NCBI RefSeq assembly: GCF_900106585.1
Contig: NZ_FNWH01000006.1
Location: 1,418,756 to 1,482,755 of the forward strand
Direction of reading: 5' to 3'
DNA: 64,000 nt
Origin: Acidaminococcus timonensis
GTDB taxonomy: Bacteria; Bacillota; Negativicutes; Acidaminococcales; Acidaminococcaceae
Shown here: positions 9,110-17,542 of the stretch, piece after piece
How positions within the stretch are numbered: position 1 is the stretch's first letter
How the letters are laid out: every line of letters starts with the position of its first letter
Position numbers and translations under genes: made by a program
Notes under the pieces: model-generated
Database searches by the model: none
Told to the model about the DNA's origin: nothing
What the model saw: only the letters and a program-made list of their open reading frames with translations

Positions 9110-10718
9110 AAGTCACACTCCATTCATGATCATTGTCATATTTCTTATCCCGGTATTCCAGTCCCAGCCGGAAGCAGCAGAAATCATGGTACCAGCGATA
9201 GATGTACTCATAGACGCCGCTCTTGCCCTGGTCATACCGCATTACGAAGTTCACCCAGTCGTTCTTCCCCAGCTGTTTGGACAGGCCCCACTGCAGCTCC
9301 TTGGCCATATCCGGATCCGAGTAGGAGAAGACGGAACTGTGCTCTTTTTCGTAGTAGTAGCCCAGCCAGGTGTTCCAGCCGCCTTCAAAGGCCTTATTCA
9401 ACGTGGCGGAATACAGCATGGTCTTCTTCGTTTCGTCGTTGATGCTTTCCCGGACCCACTTGTGGCCCACACCCAGGTTCAGGTACAGAGGCTGTTTTTC
9501 CCGGGTCAGCCGGATGGGATCATGATTCAGATAGACCCCGTATTCCGTATGCCAGCTGCGCTTCCAGTTGTCCTTCCACAGGCCGTGGCTGATGTAGGCG
9601 GAATAGTTCACCGGTACATTCTTATCGAACTTGTGGCTCTTGTAAACGAACTTCACATCCCGCTCTTTGCGGATCCAGTTGTTGTCCGAGTCTTCCGTAT
9701 GGCCGTCCTGGATCTGCACGTAAAAATTCTTTTCATTCTGCACATCCGTGAACAGGGGCCGCCAGCCGATCTTGGAATAATATTTCAATTCCGCATCCAG
9801 GTTGTTTTTGTTGCTCACCGGAATGTCCAGATTGTAGCGGATCTTCACCCCATGATCCGTATCATATCCGATATGGGGCAGCAGGCTCTGTTTGCTCCCG
9901 TCATCCTGCATCCGGTTGATCCAGCGATCCCGGGAGTAGATATGCTTGCCCTTTACATACACCTTGACGTTGTAGGCAATGATCTTGTCCTTGGGATAGA
10001 TCACCACTTTGTCTGCCTTCACTTCCACACAGGGGGGATGGTAAATGGCCGGGCAGCGGGTGGTGGACCCGCCGCTGGTCAGTTCCACCCGGTCGGGGTA
10101 GATTTCCCCGATATCCGCCTTGTAGATATCCTTCCCGTTATGGCCGGAAATATTCTTCACCGTTCCGGTCTTGTCCAGGAAATTGTAGTGTCCCCATTTC
10201 CCATCCGTGACACTGGTGCCGGTACTGGTGTCATCCACGATCCGGCCGCCGGTAAGCAGGTACACATCCCCGGTTTTGGAATTGCCCTGGGCCTGGGCCG
10301 TATACAGTTTCTGATTGCCCTGGTACAGACGCACATTCCCGGAAGCCGCAAAATCGCCGGTTTCCGTATTGTATTTCACCTGATCCCCATAGATGGTAAT
10401 GGGCAGGGTGGATTCACTGGGGACGGTCTCCCCTCTTTTTTCCCGTTCCTTCTGCTCTTTGGACGTTTCTTTTCCAGCCTGGGTGATGGCTTCCACTTTG
10501 GCATCGGGCTGATCCTGGATCCGGCGGATTCCCTCATGCTGGTGGGCATAGGATTCCACTTCATCCAGGCTCTGGGGCTCGTTCAGAAACGCCCGCGGCT
10601 GATACGCCGGGCCATCCTTGCTGCTCAGCTTGCCCCCGTCATAGGTGACAGCTGCGCTGGCCATCCCCGGCAGCGACAGCGCCAATGTAATTCCTAAGGC
10701 CAATGCCTTCTTGTTCAT
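9090..10718 (-). CDS. lptD: LPS-assembly protein LptD (OstA), short form
   Basis: This is a 542-residue outer-membrane protein with a signal peptide (cleavage near SAA, residue 22). An LptA/OstA-like domain follows at about 105-265 ([21 protein letters not shown]) and a C-terminal barrel region rich in alternating aromatic strands. It inserts LPS into the outer leaflet. It is clearly shorter than proteobacterial LptD. Two cysteines lie in the periplasmic part (C222, C230) and an adjacent pair near the C-terminus (C514, C515), recalling the disulfide pattern of E. coli LptD. It is the first gene of the heptose operon. A TATAAT-like -10 lies about 80 bases upstream but has no good -35. Confidence 0.9.
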   Translation of the reverse strand: MNKKALALGITLALSLPGMASAAVTYDGGKLSSKDGPAYQPRAFLNEPQSLDEVESYAHQHEGIRRIQDQPDAKVEAITQAGKETSKEQKEREKRGETVPSESTLPITIYGDQVKYNTETGDFAASGNVRLYQGNQKLYTAQAQGNSKTGDVYLLTGGRIVDDTSTGTSVTDGKWGHYNFLDKTGTVKNISGHNGKDIYKADIGEIYPDRVELTSGGSTTRCPAIYHPPCVEVKADKVVIYPKDKIIAYNVKVYVKGKHIYSRDRWINRMQDDGSKQSLLPHIGYDTDHGVKIRYNLDIPVSNKNNLDAELKYYSKIGWRPLFTDVQNEKNFYVQIQDGHTEDSDNNWIRKERDVKFVYKSHKFDKNVPVNYSAYISHGLWKDNWKRSWHTEYGVYLNHDPIRLTREKQPLYLNLGVGHKWVRESINDETKKTMLYSATLNKAFEGGWNTWLGYYYEKEHSSVFSYSDPDMAKELQWGLSKQLGKNDWVNFVMRYDQGKSGVYEYIYRWYHDFCCFRLGLEYRDKKYDNDHEWSVTYDLYRW

Positions 10719-10802
10719 AGGATCTTGTCCTCCACTGGTAAAATTCGCTTGTCAATCGTTTCCATCAAATTCATAAACAAAGATACACTCTTCATCATTA
10801 TA

Positions 10803-10850
10803 ACACAAAAGACCCGGCTCTTCCGCAACTTTGTGTGAAAGAGCCGGGTC
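10803..10850 (-). terminator. intrinsic terminator after the 456-residue secreted-protein gene
   Basis: A 12-bp stem GACCCGGCTCTT / AAGAGCCGGGTC (10811-10822 with 10839-10850) is followed on the minus strand by TTTTGTGTT. It separates the secreted-protein gene from lptD. Confidence 0.87.
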
Positions 10851-10893
10851 CCGGCTGCAGGTACCATCGGTACCCACCGTTTTGTTCCTTGTC

Positions 10894-12264
10894 TTACAGA
10901 GTGCTGGCGTCGTAGGCAGAACCGTCGTCTTCATCCAGCAGGGGCTGGTTGCTGCTGTCGTTCTTGCGCACCCGTTTTCCGGCATCGTCGTCCTTCTGCT
11001 TCTGGGCAGCGTCTGCCGCGGCTTCCGTTTCCGCATCCGCTTTGTCGCCGCCTTCTGCCTTGTCTGCAGCGTTGGCTTCGGTGGTATCCTGAGAAATAGT
11101 CTTGTCCTGGGCTGCCACCACATCCGCATCGGATTCATCCAGAGAGATGCCGCTGTCCTTTTTGGGAGTCACGGCAGCGGCCGGTTCTTTCGTGGAAGTG
11201 TCTCCACTGACAGCGGGCTGCTGGGCCGCTGCGTTTTCACCGGCGGCCACAGCCACGCCGGAAGCCGGTTCGGCAGCTGCGGGACCATTCACCACCGCAT
11301 TGCTGTCCAGCTGCTGGCCCCTGGCGGTGTTCCCGGCCAGGATCACGCCGTCCACGCTGGTGTCTTCCGAAACCTGCACATAGGTATTGGTCCCGGCAGG
11401 GATGGTCACGGAAGAGCCCTTCACGAAAGCACCGCCTACGATGCCCACCGGCCCGAACAGGACCATGCCCCCAATGGAGGCACCGGCAGCACCGGCTGCG
11501 GTCTTGGCCTGCTGTTTGGCCAGTTCACCCACGGTGACAGGGATGGCCCCGCCATTGACGGCTACCACATGGGAGAAGTCCAGATCGATCCGGGCATCCC
11601 GGCCGAAAATCCGGGGCTGCACGATTTTTTTGATCTGGCCATAGCCTTTGGAACCTTTGGGCAGTACCAGGGCATCGCCCACATACACGTTATCGTCCAC
11701 GATGAAGTCGATGCTGTCGCCCTGCTGGTTCGTCTTGCTGCTGATATCCTGCATGAATTTCACTTTGATCAGGGAGTCCTTGGGCAATACCACCGTACTG
11801 GAGGTCAGGCTGCCACTGGAGAAGGCGGCCTTGGTCAGCCGGTTCAGGCGGCTGCTGAAAGTATCCTTCGTATACTGGGTTCCGAAAATCTGGGTTTCCA
11901 GAGAACCGATCCGTTCTCTGGCGGCCTCTGTACTCATCCGGTCAGAGAACTGCCATTCGATCACATTCAGCATGGTGGCAGCCGAGAGCTTGCCGTTGGC
12001 CGGAGCCCCCTCCAGACCGTTATACAGGTGATCCACCCGGCTCATCACCGATCCGGTGCTCTTCTGGCCGTACATTTCCATTTCCATCTTGTCCACCCGG
12101 GACACCAGGGAACCGGTCTGCACCGCACCATACAGGAAACTTTCCGCCGTTTCCAGCTTCCCAGCCACCGTATTGCTGGTTGCCATTTCCTCGGCAAAGG
12201 CCGGGACCAGGCAGGTCAGACAAAGAAGCGCTGTCAAAAACAGGCTGATGAATTTTTTCTTCAC
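10894..12264 (-). CDS. secreted repeat protein of unknown function
   Basis: This is a 456-residue exported protein with a signal peptide (KKKFISLFLTALLCL onward, cleavage near AFA). The mature N-terminus holds repeated units of the form TGSxxxRxxxxxxxxYG (GAVQTGSLVSRVDKMEMEMYG, then a second TGSVMSRVDHLYNGLEG, then a more distant RIGSLETQIFG). A globular part follows (about 145-300) beginning LPKDSLIKVKF and containing VLPKGSKGYGQIKK. The C-terminal 100 residues are Ala/Asp/Lys-rich low complexity. I chose the GTG start because GGAGG lies eight bases upstream; a longer ATG start 15 codons earlier has no such site. I do not recognise a function; its neighbours suggest an envelope role. Confidence 0.8.
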   Translation of the reverse strand: MKKKFISLFLTALLCLTCLVPAFAEEMATSNTVAGKLETAESFLYGAVQTGSLVSRVDKMEMEMYGQKSTGSVMSRVDHLYNGLEGAPANGKLSAATMLNVIEWQFSDRMSTEAARERIGSLETQIFGTQYTKDTFSSRLNRLTKAAFSSGSLTSSTVVLPKDSLIKVKFMQDISSKTNQQGDSIDFIVDDNVYVGDALVLPKGSKGYGQIKKIVQPRIFGRDARIDLDFSHVVAVNGGAIPVTVGELAKQQAKTAAGAAGASIGGMVLFGPVGIVGGAFVKGSSVTIPAGTNTYVQVSEDTSVDGVILAGNTARGQQLDSNAVVNGPAAAEPASGVAVAAGENAAAQQPAVSGDTSTKEPAAAVTPKKDSGISLDESDADVVAAQDKTISQDTTEANAADKAEGGDKADAETEAAADAAQKQKDDDAGKRVRKNDSSNQPLLDEDDGSAYDASTL

Positions 12265-12324
12265 TCCAGACACCTCCGTCAGGGTAATTTCAGAATAATG
12301 TAGTTTCATTGTACCATAGTTGCC

Positions 12325-13230
12325 TTATTTTTTCCACGGGGCCAGCTTTTCTTCCATCTCCGCCCGCATGCGATCCATGAGTTCGTAGCGGCGGCGATGG
12401 TTGGCCCGCTTGGACGGTTTGAATTCCGACAGTTCCCGTCGTTTCTCCTCCAGCGGAATCTTGTAGAACCGGGGATCGGCACAGGCCGTGCCTCCGCATT
12501 CCTCCCAGAAATCCCCGAAGTTCGTCTTCAATTTCCGGTCCATGCGCACATGGTTCATGGCATAGTACCCTGCATTGGACACGGCATAGATGGATTCGCA
12601 GCCCATCAGGTCCGCCAGGGTCCGCAGCCCGTAGAAGATCAGGTTCTTGGTGCGGTAGCCAAAGAATTTCTTCGTCATGGCCTTCACTGCATCATTCCCC
12701 AGGGTGGTTCCCTGCAGGGCCCCCACCCACACGCAGGGCTTCCCGGTTTCCGGATCCGGGCTCAGCCAGAACATGATCTGGTAGAAATCCAGGTCGCCCC
12801 AGTGGAGCACCAGGGACAGGCACCCTTCCTTCCGCTGGCCCGGGTGGAACAGCAGATCCAGGGTCAGGGGCCTGTCCTGGAAGGCATCGGTCCACAGGTT
12901 CACCCGGCCGTGTTCGACATAGATCCGCCGTAAAAAATCCGGCTGCAGCAGCTGTTCCAGGGCAAAGATGTGGTACGTGATCAGCCGGCACCGCTGCGCC
13001 CAGGAAGCCCCCTTGTAGAAAAAGGCCCGGGTCGCCTGTTCCAGCAGGCAGGGCATGCCCTGGAGCACTTCCCGGCGCAGGGGCGTGGCCTGGAAAAACT
13101 TCTGCAGTGCCGCCATCTGCTGGCTGTGGATCCGGCAGCGCAGCAGGTACACCCAGTACCGCTTCCGTTCCTTCAAATGTTCCAAATTGTAGCAGGCCCT
13201 TCCCGCCGCTTTGATTTCCGCCCAATCCAT
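12325..13230 (-). CDS. DUF535 (VirK/YbjX-type) protein
   Basis: This 301-residue protein is of the DUF535 / VirK-YbjX family, judged from the overall pattern: an N-terminal helical part, LVLHWGDLDFYQIMFWL (about 139-155), VWVGALQGTTLGNDAVKAMTK (about 167-187), and the conserved stretch around SNAGYYAMNHVRMDRKLK. Relatives are loosely linked to outer-membrane or antimicrobial-peptide phenotypes in Enterobacteria, without a known reaction. There is no signal peptide. The Shine-Dalgarno (GAAAGG) is buried in a 20-bp perfect palindrome, which could hide the ribosome site. Confidence 0.8.
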   Translation of the reverse strand: MDWAEIKAAGRACYNLEHLKERKRYWVYLLRCRIHSQQMAALQKFFQATPLRREVLQGMPCLLEQATRAFFYKGASWAQRCRLITYHIFALEQLLQPDFLRRIYVEHGRVNLWTDAFQDRPLTLDLLFHPGQRKEGCLSLVLHWGDLDFYQIMFWLSPDPETGKPCVWVGALQGTTLGNDAVKAMTKKFFGYRTKNLIFYGLRTLADLMGCESIYAVSNAGYYAMNHVRMDRKLKTNFGDFWEECGGTACADPRFYKIPLEEKRRELSEFKPSKRANHRRRYELMDRMRAEMEEKLAPWKK

Positions 13231-13241
13231 GCTGTGCCATT

Positions 13242-13261
13242 CCTTTCTTCATGAAGAAAGG
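13242..13261. promoter_or_regulatory. perfect 20-bp palindrome over the DUF535 ribosome site
   Basis: CCTTTCTTCATGAAGAAAGG is its own reverse complement. On the minus strand its 3' arm contains the GAAAGG that would serve as Shine-Dalgarno for the DUF535 start 12 bases on. It could sequester the ribosome site as RNA or act as a protein-binding palindrome. It also lies 34 bases past the upstream gene's stop. Confidence 0.6.
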
Positions 13262-13294
13262 GCCGTCGCCGCTGGTGCGATAGCCCTCTGTCTG

Positions 13295-13933
13295 TTATTT
13301 GTTGTTCTTGATGACCTTGTTCAGCTCTCTCCGCACGAACAGGCCAAATTCGTGGTGAGGCCAGTCAGACCGGGGATTGATGGCGCCGCTTTCCATTTCG
13401 CGGCTGTAGCTCCAGTGGTCATCCTTGAACTTGCCATTGATGGTGTTCAGGGTGGCGAACCGGCCTCTGTAATCCAGGATGGTCATGGGTTCCCGGCGGA
13501 AATTGTCTTCCGTCACATCGAACTTGTCCACGGCCATGGCAATGACCACATCCGCTCCGCTGGCCTTGGCTACGGCCTGGAGACCTTCTTTGGTGAACAG
13601 GTTGTCCTGTTCCTGCAGGGCCACTTTCCGGACCGTATCGGAATCCACCATGTCATATTCCGGATACTGGAATTTCTTGGCAATTTCGTTGCTGTATACG
13701 ATAGGTTTCATGCCCTCGTTGTCTTCCACCTTTTCACCGATCATCAGAGGGACCACTGCCAGTTTCAGGGATTTGACCTGAGGAGTGGCAGCAGGGGTCT
13801 GCTGCTGGGAAGTGGTTTCCGCCGGCTTGGTCGGGGTAAAGGTGAAGGTCCCGGCTTCCGCCTGCGGAAGTACCGGCAGCGTCAGCGCTGCACAAAAAGC
13901 GACGGCAGACAAAGTGTGCCAGAATTTTTTCAT
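13295..13933 (-). CDS. secreted protein of unknown function
   Basis: This is a 212-residue protein with a clear signal peptide (MKKFWHTLSAVAFCAALTLP, cleavage near AEA at about 25). A Thr/Pro/Gln-rich linker (about 30-50) precedes a single domain beginning SLKLAVVPLMIG. The core (KLAVVPL, VRKVALQEQDN, ADVVIAMAVDKFDV) looks like an alpha/beta fold seen in periplasmic or lipoprotein domains of the CsgG/TolB-N kind, which is only a structural impression. The ATG is preceded by AGGAGG; an upstream in-frame extension lacks a signal peptide. A TTGACT-17-TATGAT promoter lies just upstream. Confidence 0.8.
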   Translation of the reverse strand: MKKFWHTLSAVAFCAALTLPVLPQAEAGTFTFTPTKPAETTSQQQTPAATPQVKSLKLAVVPLMIGEKVEDNEGMKPIVYSNEIAKKFQYPEYDMVDSDTVRKVALQEQDNLFTKEGLQAVAKASGADVVIAMAVDKFDVTEDNFRREPMTILDYRGRFATLNTINGKFKDDHWSYSREMESGAINPRSDWPHHEFGLFVRRELNKVIKNNK

Positions 13934-13970
13934 ATTGCTACAACCTCCTAGTTGTCGTTCTATATATTGT

Positions 13971-13999
13971 ATCATAGGAGCCGGTATTTGACCAGTCAA
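13971..13999 (-). promoter_or_regulatory. promoter of the 212-residue secreted-protein gene
   Basis: TTGACT and TATGAT are spaced by 17 bases on the minus strand, about 40 bases before the ATG. The -35 abuts the stop codon of the upstream SH3 gene. Confidence 0.72.
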
Positions 14000-14524
14000 T
14001 TAAATTTCCTGCAGGTAGTCCGAAGCCACCCAGCCGATATCTCCGTTTTCCCGTTCCACCCGGGTCCAGTGCAGTCCGCCTCCATCGGCAGCATCCAGAA
14101 TGGTGACCACTTCGCCTTTTTCAAAGTAGTCCAGCACATCGGCATTCTGGTTAGGGTCGCTGCGCATGCGCACCTCCGTACCGATGATCTTGCCTTTGCG
14201 GTCCTGCAGGCGGGTTTCCGAAGGGATGAGGGAACCTTCCGGCACCCGGCAGTATTCGCCGGCCACCCAGCCCTGGGTACCGTCCTGGCGGTTCACTTCG
14301 TACCATTTGCGGCCTTCGTTCACATTGCTTTTCAGGACTTCCACCTTTTCGCCGTCATCGAAATAGCCGATAATTTCCGTATTTGTCCCTGCCCCCTTGC
14401 GCATCCGGACTTCCGTCCCGATGATGGTCCCGGTGGCAGACGCATCTGCTTTCCGTTCCAGGGGGAATGTCAGACCGAAAAGACAGCAGGCTGCAGCGAC
14501 GATCCGTACCAATTTCTTCATCAT
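14000..14524 (-). CDS. secreted protein with two SH3b domains
   Basis: This is a 174-residue exported protein: a signal peptide (about 1-29) and then two bacterial SH3 domains (about 31-90 and 110-174). Both start with IIGTEVRMR and carry the usual GWVAxxY closing motif (GWVAGEY, GWVASDY). SH3b domains bind peptidoglycan or mediate envelope contacts; there is no catalytic domain. The same domain pair ends the larger protein encoded next door, so the two genes look like relatives by domain duplication. The start is MMKK or the second Met; AGGAGG lies upstream. Confidence 0.88.
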   Translation of the reverse strand: MMKKLVRIVAAACCLFGLTFPLERKADASATGTIIGTEVRMRKGAGTNTEIIGYFDDGEKVEVLKSNVNEGRKWYEVNRQDGTQGWVAGEYCRVPEGSLIPSETRLQDRKGKIIGTEVRMRSDPNQNADVLDYFEKGEVVTILDAADGGGLHWTRVERENGDIGWVASDYLQEI

Positions 14525-14651
14525 GGTCTGCCTCCTCTCACGCTTATGCGATCGATTTCTTTCTTTTATGTAGTCATTGTATCACGAAGTTTACAAGAGA
14601 ACCAGCAGGATTTAATACTTGTGTCCCCCTGAAAGGGGGAAAGGACAACTT

Positions 14652-16487
14652 TTATCCTTCTGCCACGAAATCGGCGGCCACCCAGCCTACGCTTCCGTCG
14701 CTGCGCTGTACTTTCAGCCAGCGCTGGCCATTACTGGTCACGTCGTCCAGGATAGTGACGCTTTCGCCGTTGTCGAAATACCCCAGCACGTCGCTGTCAG
14801 TGCTGTAGCTGGCCCGCATACGGACATCCGTGCCGCTGATGGTCCCGGTGGAACTGCTGGCGGTATCCCCGCCAAGGCTGCAGTAATCCGCGGACACCCA
14901 GCCGGTGCTGCCGTCACTGCGCTGCACCTTGTACCAGGTCGCACCATCAGCCTGGGCGCTGCCCAGGACCTGTACGGTCTCGCCGTTGTCAAACGCTCCG
15001 ATGACATTATAATCCGTGCCGGCACCGGAACGCATCCGCACCTCGGTGCCGGTGATCACCCCGGAACCGTTGGTGTCATAATCCACGGCCGCCTGGCGGG
15101 CGGCTTCGGCAGCAGCGGCCTGGCGTTCTGCCTCAGCCTGCCGTTCCGCTTCTTCCTGACGGGCCCGTTCTTCGGCAGCAGCCCGTGCGGCGGCTTCCTG
15201 ACGGGCTTTTTCTTCGGCAGCCCGTTTTTCAGCGGCTTCCCTGATGGCCACCAGCTGTTTCATCCGGGCGGCTTCTTCTTCCGCTTCCTTCCTGGCTTCT
15301 TCCGCCTGGATCATGGCCACCTTTTCTTTTACGGTCATAGGTCTGGCCTGTGTTTCCACTTTGGTTTCTGCCTTGGCTTCCGGTTTCGTTTCCTTCTTTG
15401 CTTCTACAGCGGTTTTCGCTGCGGCGGCAGCTTCCTTCCGGAGTTCTGCCGCTCTGGCTCTGGCTTTTTCTGCCTCAGCCTTTTCCCGGGCATCCCGCTT
15501 GGCCTTTTCAGCCGCTGCCTTCTTCGCAGCCGCTTCCTGGGCCAGCTGGGCCTTCTGGTCTGCGGCGATCTGGGCATCCAACTTGGCATCGGCAGCCTTG
15601 GCGGCCCGGTACTTGGCAGCCAGGCGGGAAATATCTGCCTTGGCCTGGCTATCGTCGTCCAGCTGTTCTTCGTCTTTTGCCGCCTGCTCTTTAGCAGCCT
15701 GCTTCTCAGCCTCTTTCCGGGCCTTTTCTTCTGCAGCCTTCTGCCGGGCGGCTTCCCGGGCAGCAGCCCGTTTCTGCAGATTGGCCAGGCCCTTGCCTCT
15801 GCCGGTTTCAGCCGGAACCTCTTCCTCGTGATTCTCCTGCTTTACAGCTGTTGCAGAAGCATCGGAAGGATGGGCAATGGGCGTCTCCACCACATTGCCG
15901 TCCTCATCCACCCCGGCTGCAGACAGGTTCACTTCGATTTCCCCTTCACTTTTGTCCAGGACGGCACCGGCATGGTACAGCCCGATCAGGCTGCCATCCT
16001 TGTCAATGTAATAGGTGTCGGGCAGGGTCTGGAGCCTAGACGGATCCACGTCATACAGGTATTTCAGGCCATTTTCCGCCAGCACATGGAGCTGGTCGTC
16101 CGTGTAGTAATAGCTCAGGGGCCGCAGCTGACCGCTCTTCCGGTCGAAGGTCATACCCTGGCTTTCTTCCACCCCCATGTTGGGGGTCATGACGATGGTG
16201 AAGCTGATCACATCCCCATCCGCCTTGTGCACATCGTAATGGACCTTGCCGCCGCCCAGGGTGGAGGCCTCGCTGGCAAAGGAAGCCACCTGGCTGCTCA
16301 GGGCCCGGTTGATCTTCTCGTCGGCAGATTTGCTGCCCCCCACCACCTGGGGACATTCAACGGTCACTTTATTCTGGGTACTGGTCACCGTCTTGACCGG
16401 TACCTCCAGATCCGCTGCCCATACCGGAGCCATCGTGGTGCCCAGCACCAGACAGCTCATCAGGACCGCACACGTTTTTTTCAACAT
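14652..16487 (-). CDS. exported RsiV-like (DUF3298/4163) protein with coiled coil and two SH3b domains
   Basis: This is a 611-residue exported protein. After the signal peptide (about 1-25) a domain at about 30-200 resembles the DUF4163/DUF3298 (RsiV-type) module (VTVECPQVVGG at its start, then MTFDRKSGQLRPLSYYYT). A very long Ala/Lys/Glu/Arg-rich coiled coil covers about 240-460, and two SH3b domains close the protein (IITGTEVRMR-like starts, GWVSADY and GWVAADF ends). This suggests an envelope-spanning rod with wall-binding tips; the function is unknown. The ATG of MLKKTCAVLM is chosen because the signal peptide begins there; an in-frame TTG 15 codons earlier is possible. A promoter TTGATT-17-TACACT lies upstream. 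Confidence 0.82.
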   Translation of the reverse strand: MLKKTCAVLMSCLVLGTTMAPVWAADLEVPVKTVTSTQNKVTVECPQVVGGSKSADEKINRALSSQVASFASEASTLGGGKVHYDVHKADGDVISFTIVMTPNMGVEESQGMTFDRKSGQLRPLSYYYTDDQLHVLAENGLKYLYDVDPSRLQTLPDTYYIDKDGSLIGLYHAGAVLDKSEGEIEVNLSAAGVDEDGNVVETPIAHPSDASATAVKQENHEEEVPAETGRGKGLANLQKRAAAREAARQKAAEEKARKEAEKQAAKEQAAKDEEQLDDDSQAKADISRLAAKYRAAKAADAKLDAQIAADQKAQLAQEAAAKKAAAEKAKRDAREKAEAEKARARAAELRKEAAAAAKTAVEAKKETKPEAKAETKVETQARPMTVKEKVAMIQAEEARKEAEEEAARMKQLVAIREAAEKRAAEEKARQEAAARAAAEERARQEEAERQAEAERQAAAAEAARQAAVDYDTNGSGVITGTEVRMRSGAGTDYNVIGAFDNGETVQVLGSAQADGATWYKVQRSDGSTGWVSADYCSLGGDTASSSTGTISGTDVRMRASYSTDSDVLGYFDNGESVTILDDVTSNGQRWLKVQRSDGSVGWVAADFVAEG

Positions 16488-16556
16488 CAGTAAAGCCTGC
16501 TTTCTTCTATAAAATGGATTTCCCTCATCCAATCATCCATTGGAGTCAATAGTATT

Positions 16557-16585
16557 AGTGTACTGTAATGGGGTGGGAAAATCAA
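16557..16585 (-). promoter_or_regulatory. promoter of the coiled-coil SH3b gene
   Basis: TTGATT and TACACT are separated by 17 bases on the minus strand, about 70 bases upstream of the chosen ATG. Confidence 0.65.
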
Positions 16586-16694
16586 GGGGACGGGACTGGA
16601 TGAAATCGCAGAGCGCCCTTACGGGCTTCCAGAAGTCAGAAGTCAGCTTTGTTTGCCAAGCAGCACTGGCAAGATTTTCTTGTCGCCTGACAAG

Positions 16695-16745
16695 CTGACA
16701 TCTGGAGGCTCGTCAGAGCCGAGTCTGACATCTGGCATCTTATAC
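16695..16745 (+). repeat. 51-bp intergenic repeat, copy A
   Basis: The segment starts CTGACATCTGGAGGCTCGTC and ends in a GGCATCTTATAC run. It recurs almost unchanged at 17446-17495, and a diverged inverted copy lies at 28925-28970. Internally it has an imperfect hairpin (GGCTCGTCAGAGCC) flanked by repeated TGACATCTG words. It overlaps the 3' end of the yigZ gene. Confidence 0.85.
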
Positions 16746-17384
16746 AGGGTCGCTTTTCACTCTGCACTCTTTAAAGAATTTTCTCTTCTCCTCCAGCTCC
16801 ACCGGCCGGCTCAGGGCTTCCGTCAGCCAGGCTTCCGCCTTTGCCCTGTCCTTTTCGGGCATGATCAGGTGGAGTCTTGCCCGGTTGTCATATTCCACAT
16901 CGCCCACGGTGAACAGGTCCTGCTGATACAGCAGGTTCAGCACCCGTCCCACATCGTCCAGGGACCAGAGGAAGGTGTAATCCCCCATGGGGATCCGTTC
17001 TGCCAGACCGGCTTTTTCCACGGTCTGAGCCACGGATTTTCCGTAGGTGCGGGTCAGGCCCCCGGCCCCCAGTTTGATGCCCCCGAAGTACCGGGTAACC
17101 ACGGCCGCCGTGTTGTACAATCCCTTCCGCCGCAACACCTCCAGCATGGGAGAGCCGGCGGTACCACCGGGTTCTCCGTCATCACTGGACCGTTCCACCC
17201 GGTTGTCGGCCCCCACGATGTAGGCAGAGCAGTTGTGCCGGGCGTCCCAGTATTTCTTTTTCATGGCCTTCACAAAGGCCTGGGCCTCGGCCTCCGTTTC
17301 CACCCGGGCCAGGGTGCAGATGAAGCGGGATTTTTCCACCACCAGCTCACTGACCGCCGGCTGGGCAATGACATATTTTCCCAT
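16740..17384 (-). CDS. YigZ / IMPACT family protein
   Basis: This 214-residue protein is of the YigZ (UPF0029, IMPACT) family, whose members bind nucleic acid or modulate translation; the exact bacterial role is not settled. Characteristic are the N-terminal SRFICTLARVETEAEAQAFV region, WDARHNCSAYIVG (about 46-58), SDDGEPGGTAGSPML (about 68-82) and YFGGIKLGAGGLTRTYG (about 99-115). A C-terminal ferredoxin-like domain follows. The start MGKYVI has AAAGGAA upstream. The gene is bracketed by two near-identical direct repeats, and its stop codon falls inside one of them. Confidence 0.92.
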   Translation of the reverse strand: MGKYVIAQPAVSELVVEKSRFICTLARVETEAEAQAFVKAMKKKYWDARHNCSAYIVGADNRVERSSDDGEPGGTAGSPMLEVLRRKGLYNTAAVVTRYFGGIKLGAGGLTRTYGKSVAQTVEKAGLAERIPMGDYTFLWSLDDVGRVLNLLYQQDLFTVGDVEYDNRARLHLIMPEKDRAKAEAWLTEALSRPVELEEKRKFFKECRVKSDPV

Positions 17385-17445
17385 GATTACAGTTCCTTTC
17401 ACAACTCGATTTTCAAATCCCATCTATTATACCATATTCTGCTTT

Positions 17446-17495
17446 CTGACATCTGGAGGCTCGTCAGAGCCGAGTCTGGCATCTGACATCTTATA
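17446..17495 (+). repeat. 50-bp intergenic repeat, copy B
   Basis: This is a direct repeat of 16695-16745 with swaps in the TGGC/TGAC words near its end. Its last CTGACA acts as the apparent -35 box for the NlpC/P60 gene. Confidence 0.85.
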
Positions 17496-17511
17496 CTCTG
17501 TATGTTATAAT
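17483..17511 (+). promoter_or_regulatory. promoter of the NlpC/P60 gene
   Basis: CTGACA and a perfect TATAAT are spaced by 17 bases on the plus strand, 31 bases before the TTG start. The -35 hexamer belongs to the intergenic repeat (copy B). Confidence 0.78.
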
Positions 17512-17542
17512 AGTACCCGATATCCCAAAGGAGGTTTTTGTT

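Noticed and set aside
10797..10802. TATAAT upstream of lptD as a promoter
   Set aside because: The -35 position falls in the preceding terminator stem and has no TTGACA-like hexamer; left as a note in the lptD entry.
10752..11138. 128-codon minus-strand frame over a terminator and the end of the secreted-protein gene
   Set aside because: It is rich in Arg/Thr/Pro from an out-of-frame reading of low-complexity codons, and crosses a terminator.
15068..15800. repetitive Ala/Lys/Glu codons as a possible tandem DNA repeat
   Set aside because: The codons vary and no exact repeat unit is seen; it is a coiled coil within the SH3b protein rather than a DNA repeat.
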